Shown here piece after piece: positions 48,785 through 50,851 of a DNA stretch of 50,851 nt. A program made the position numbers and the translations under genes. The notes beneath the pieces were generated by a model. It saw only the letters and a list, made by a program, of their open reading frames with translations. It searched no databases and was not told where the DNA came from. The DNA lies in the NCBI GenBank assembly GCA_031254195.1, contig JAIRUW010000054.1, forward strand, positions 1 to 50,851, in the 5' to 3' direction. Source of the DNA: Oscillospiraceae bacterium (GTDB lineage Bacteria > Bacillota > Clostridia > Oscillospirales > UBA929). The stretch's first letter is position 1; each line of letters opens with the position of its first letter.

Positions 48785-49225
48785 ATGGAAATAGGCATAT
48801 GTAACTTAACCACAGATGAAGTAACAGCCGTTCTTCAGAAGGAAAAAGCAATAATACTGGCAACCGCTGCTGATAATCGAGTCACAACTCGCTCTATGAG
48901 TCATGTAAACGATGGCATGACTATATACTTTCAAACAGGCAATGACTATCTGAAATCCCAACAAATCAGAATTAACCCTAACGTGGCAATAAGTGTTGAA
49001 GGATATGATATTGAGGGCAAAGCAACTTTATTGGGACACCCTTTGGATACAGAGAATAGCCTTTTCGCAAAACTATACAAAGAGAAACATCCTCAATCCA
49101 CTGACATATGGTCAACATACCCCGAAGAAATAGTTGTTAAAGTGGATATTGAGATGGTTAGAAAATGGCGTTATGTTGATGGTAAACCATTCATAGCAGT
49201 GTGGAAAAAAGACGGTGTAGTATAA
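48785..49225 (+). CDS. Pyridoxamine 5'-phosphate oxidase-like flavin-binding protein
   Basis: 146 residues from ATG 48785; an in-frame GTG at 48728 would add 19 residues but has no RBS, and the region before 48785 has only GGGGATATGG. Split-barrel pattern: 'EKAIILATAADNRVTTRSMS' then YFQTG, later 'NPNVAISVEGYDIEGKATLL', as in the PPOX/nitroreductase-like FMN-binding group that includes small general stress proteins. Likely binds FMN or F420 and reduces a small molecule; real substrate unknown. AT-rich compared with neighbours. Confidence 0.8.
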   Translation: MEIGICNLTTDEVTAVLQKEKAIILATAADNRVTTRSMSHVNDGMTIYFQTGNDYLKSQQIRINPNVAISVEGYDIEGKATLLGHPLDTENSLFAKLYKEKHPQSTDIWSTYPEEIVVKVDIEMVRKWRYVDGKPFIAVWKKDGVV

Positions 49226-49290
49226 GCATTTCCACCCCTGCATTTCCCCTTGTCCTCTCACAACATAACCCACATTATCTAAACCCATAG

Positions 49291-49315
49291 GCGGGGCAAG
49301 TCGCCCCGCTTTTTT
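49291..49315 (+). terminator. Intrinsic terminator after the PPOX-like gene
   Basis: GCGGGGC / GCCCCGC stem (49291-49297, 49303-49309) with loop AAGTC followed by TTTTTT. Confidence 0.85.
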
Positions 49316-49334
49316 GATTCGTTCTACTTCTCCC

Positions 49335-49363
49335 TTGACTCTATCCCATAATTATGATACAAT
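49335..49363 (+). promoter_or_regulatory. Promoter of the toxin-antitoxin pair
   Basis: TTGACT (49335-49340), a 17-base spacer and TACAAT (49358-49363), 22 bases before the antitoxin ATG. Confidence 0.7.
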
Positions 49364-49385
49364 TAAGCCACAGGAGGTGTGCAAT

Positions 49386-49646
49386 ATGCCACAAATAATA
49401 CCCATTCGGGATTTGAAAAAAACAGCGGAGATTTCTGAAATGTGCCGCATGGAGCAGAAGCCCATATATATCACCAAGAATGGCTATGGTGATATGGTCA
49501 TTATGAGCATGGAGACTTTTGAGCGGGCAATGCTGCGGGATGAGATTTACCGTGAGCTGGAAGCCGGACAGAAGGACTTTGAAAACGGCAAGGTCAAGGA
49601 TGCTTTTCAATCATTGGATATGTTGAGGGCAAAGCATGGGGTATAA
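49386..49646 (+). CDS. Antitoxin, Phd/YefM family
   Basis: 86 residues. ATG 49386 follows AGGAGGTG by 6 bases. The N-terminal 'MPQIIPIRDLKKTAEISEMC' and 'PIYITKNGYGDMVIMSMETF' are the Phd/YefM DNA-binding dimer fold; the C-terminal helical tail (LEAGQKDFENGKVKDAF) would wrap the toxin. Likely autoregulates the promoter just upstream. Overlaps the toxin gene by 11 bases, the usual type II layout. Confidence 0.9.
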   Translation: MPQIIPIRDLKKTAEISEMCRMEQKPIYITKNGYGDMVIMSMETFERAMLRDEIYRELEAGQKDFENGKVKDAFQSLDMLRAKHGV

Positions 49647-49965
49647 AATACAAGTATCCGATACCGCCGAAAGCAATATTGACGGTATCTTGGTTTATAT
49701 GCTCGATACTCTGAAAAGCCCCGGCACGGCAGTGGGTTTCCTTGATGATTTGAAAAGAACCTATGAATACCTTGAAGAAAGCCCTTACATATACAGCGTC
49801 TGCAAAGATGCTTTTTTGGCAAGACAGGGGTATAGGTCAGCGGTCATAAAAAGCTACCTTATATTTTATCAAATAGAAGAGGACGTAAAGGTTGTCAAAA
49901 TCGTCGCGGTGATATACGGCGGCAGAGATTACGCGAAGCTCATTTCAGCCGAAAACGAAACGTAG
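49636..49965 (+). CDS. Toxin, RelE/ParE superfamily
   Basis: 109 residues starting MGYKIQVSDTAESNIDGILV, with LKSPGTAVGFLDDLKRTYEY in the helical part and 'YRSAVIKSYLIFYQIEEDVK' then IVAVIYGGRDYAKLI in the sheet; this is the RelE/ParE fold, closest in feel to the RelE-type partner of YefM/Phd antitoxins. RelE members cut ribosome-bound mRNA and ParE members poison gyrase; which applies here cannot be told by eye. Confidence 0.88.
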   Translation: MGYKIQVSDTAESNIDGILVYMLDTLKSPGTAVGFLDDLKRTYEYLEESPYIYSVCKDAFLARQGYRSAVIKSYLIFYQIEEDVKVVKIVAVIYGGRDYAKLISAENET

Positions 49966-50009
49966 CCGTTCTATCCGTCCAAAGGAAGAGCACTTTGCGC
50001 GAAAAGATG

Positions 50010-50038
50010 TTGCCATTTGGATGGATTTAGTGTATAAT
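50010..50038 (+). promoter_or_regulatory. Promoter of phoU
   Basis: TTGCCA (50010-50015), a 17-base spacer and TATAAT (50033-50038), 39 bases before the ATG. No clear Pho box was seen. Confidence 0.65.
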
Positions 50039-50077
50039 TATAAGAATAGACTTTATTCATACTAGGAGGCTCTAATC

Positions 50078-50737
50078 ATGCGCAACAGATTCGACCAGCA
50101 GCTGGAGAAGCTGAACAACATGCTTATCGAAATGGGCGGACTGATCGAGGCCGCCATCGAAAAATCCATCCAGGCGCTGACAAAGCTCGACGTCGAGCTG
50201 GCGCATGAGGTCATAGTGGGCGACGCCGATATTGACGAAATGGAGAAAGAGATCGAGAGGCTCTCCTTAAAGCTGATAGTGCGCCAGCAACCTGTGGCGG
50301 GGGATCTCCGGCTGATTTCCGCGGCACTGAAGATGATCACCGATATGGAGCGCATCGGCGACCAGGCGGCTGATATAGCGGAAATCACGACCATGCTGGC
50401 CGGCCTGCCGACAATCAAGTTCGACCATGTCACGCAGATGGCGGAAGCGACGAGCCGCATGGTCACGCGGAGCATCGAAGCGTTTGTCAAAAAGGATCTG
50501 GCGCTGGTTCAAAAGGTGAAGGACATGGACGACCAAGTGGACGAGCTTTTCAGGCTAGTCAAAAACGACGTCATCCACCTGCTCCATGATCACCAAACAG
50601 AGAGCGAACAGGCCATCGACCTCCTGATGATCGCCAAGTATTTTGAGCGTATCGGCGACCACGCCGAGAACATCGCCGAGTGGGCCGAATATTCGATCAC
50701 GGGCGTCCATGAGGCGCACCGGCAGAAAGACGCATGA
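50078..50737 (+). CDS. phoU: Phosphate signalling protein PhoU
   Basis: 219 residues, all helical. Two related three-helix bundles, each with the metal-binding E/DxxxD pattern (ITDMERIGDQAADIAE at about 89-104 and 'AKYFERIGDHAENIAEWAEY' at about 188-207). PhoU links the PstSCAB transporter to the PhoR kinase and represses the Pho response. Neither pst nor phoBR is in the window. AGGAGG 8 bases before the ATG. Its stop overlaps the next start (ATGA). Confidence 0.94.
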   Translation: MRNRFDQQLEKLNNMLIEMGGLIEAAIEKSIQALTKLDVELAHEVIVGDADIDEMEKEIERLSLKLIVRQQPVAGDLRLISAALKMITDMERIGDQAADIAEITTMLAGLPTIKFDHVTQMAEATSRMVTRSIEAFVKKDLALVQKVKDMDDQVDELFRLVKNDVIHLLHDHQTESEQAIDLLMIAKYFERIGDHAENIAEWAEYSITGVHEAHRQKDA

Positions 50738-50851
50738 AATACGGAATCAAGGCCATAGTCCGCACGCCGCTGAAGACGGCCTTGTTCTTCCTGCTGATCG
50801 CTGCCGTCACCGCCTTCCTTTCTCTCGGCGTCGGGATATGGCGCGGCGCGG
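50734..50851 (+). CDS. N-terminal part of a membrane permease (ABC transporter permease type)
   Basis: Starts with ATGA overlap after phoU and runs off the right edge. The 39 visible residues, MKYGIKAIVRTPLKTALFFL then LIAAVTAFLSLGVG, have a short basic start (R..LKT) and a long hydrophobic helix, the usual opening of FtsX/MacB-like ABC permeases in Firmicutes. Only the first helix can be seen, so the family is tentative. Confidence 0.55.
   Translation, partial: MKYGIKAIVRTPLKTALFFLLIAAVTAFLSLGVGIWRGA

Overview
The window reads as a chromosomal segment of a Gram-positive (monoderm) anaerobe of the Clostridia/Oscillospiraceae type. This is inferred from strong AGGAGG-type ribosome binding sites, TTG/GTG starts, S-layer-homology (SLH) proteins, a class B sortase, a membrane pyrophosphatase, an iron-containing alcohol dehydrogenase and type IV pilus genes of Gram-positive type. 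No phage, plasmid or CRISPR genes were seen.

Left part (1-14.0 kb): a partial gene end, tRNA-Met and tRNA-Glu, an AT-rich YHYH/Big2 surface protein, an ApbE flavin transferase, a PLD-like protein, tRNA-Ser, a ComFB-like protein, a 1521-residue soluble hybrid histidine kinase, HppA, and a ZnuA-ZnuB metal importer that lacks its ATPase gene here.

Middle (14.0-38.8 kb, all minus strand): a type IV pilus and cell-surface block. One unit runs from a promoter at about 24.0 kb: pilB, pilT, pilin, a DUF559 gene, pilD, pilC, a pilM-pilN fusion, pilO, two minor pilins and a response regulator. The other runs from a near-consensus promoter at about 36.1 kb: a 2964-residue protein with a type IV prepilin leader at its N-terminus, three GLUG beta-helix blocks, a jelly-roll and DUF11 domains and an LPDAG sorting-like C-terminus; then a PilX-like protein, a lipoprotein and an alcohol dehydrogenase. 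Just upstream lie a class B sortase with an extra C-terminal half and a small surface protein. A giant pilin-adhesin that could be handled by both the pilus machine and a sortase is the most unusual content of the window. Three copies of a palindromic repeat cluster lie in the pilus operon, and all five pilin-like genes change from GC-rich to AT-rich right after the conserved N-terminal helix.

Right part (39.0-50.85 kb): two SLH proteins, one of which also carries GLUG repeats, an Lhr-type helicase overlapping a thioesterase gene, two overlapping GNAT acetyltransferases, a flavin-type oxidase-like protein, a toxin-antitoxin pair, PhoU and the start of a permease. The surface genes together suggest pilus-based and S-layer or peptidoglycan-anchored adhesion, with possible cyclic-di-GMP input through the MshEN domain of PilB and ComFB.
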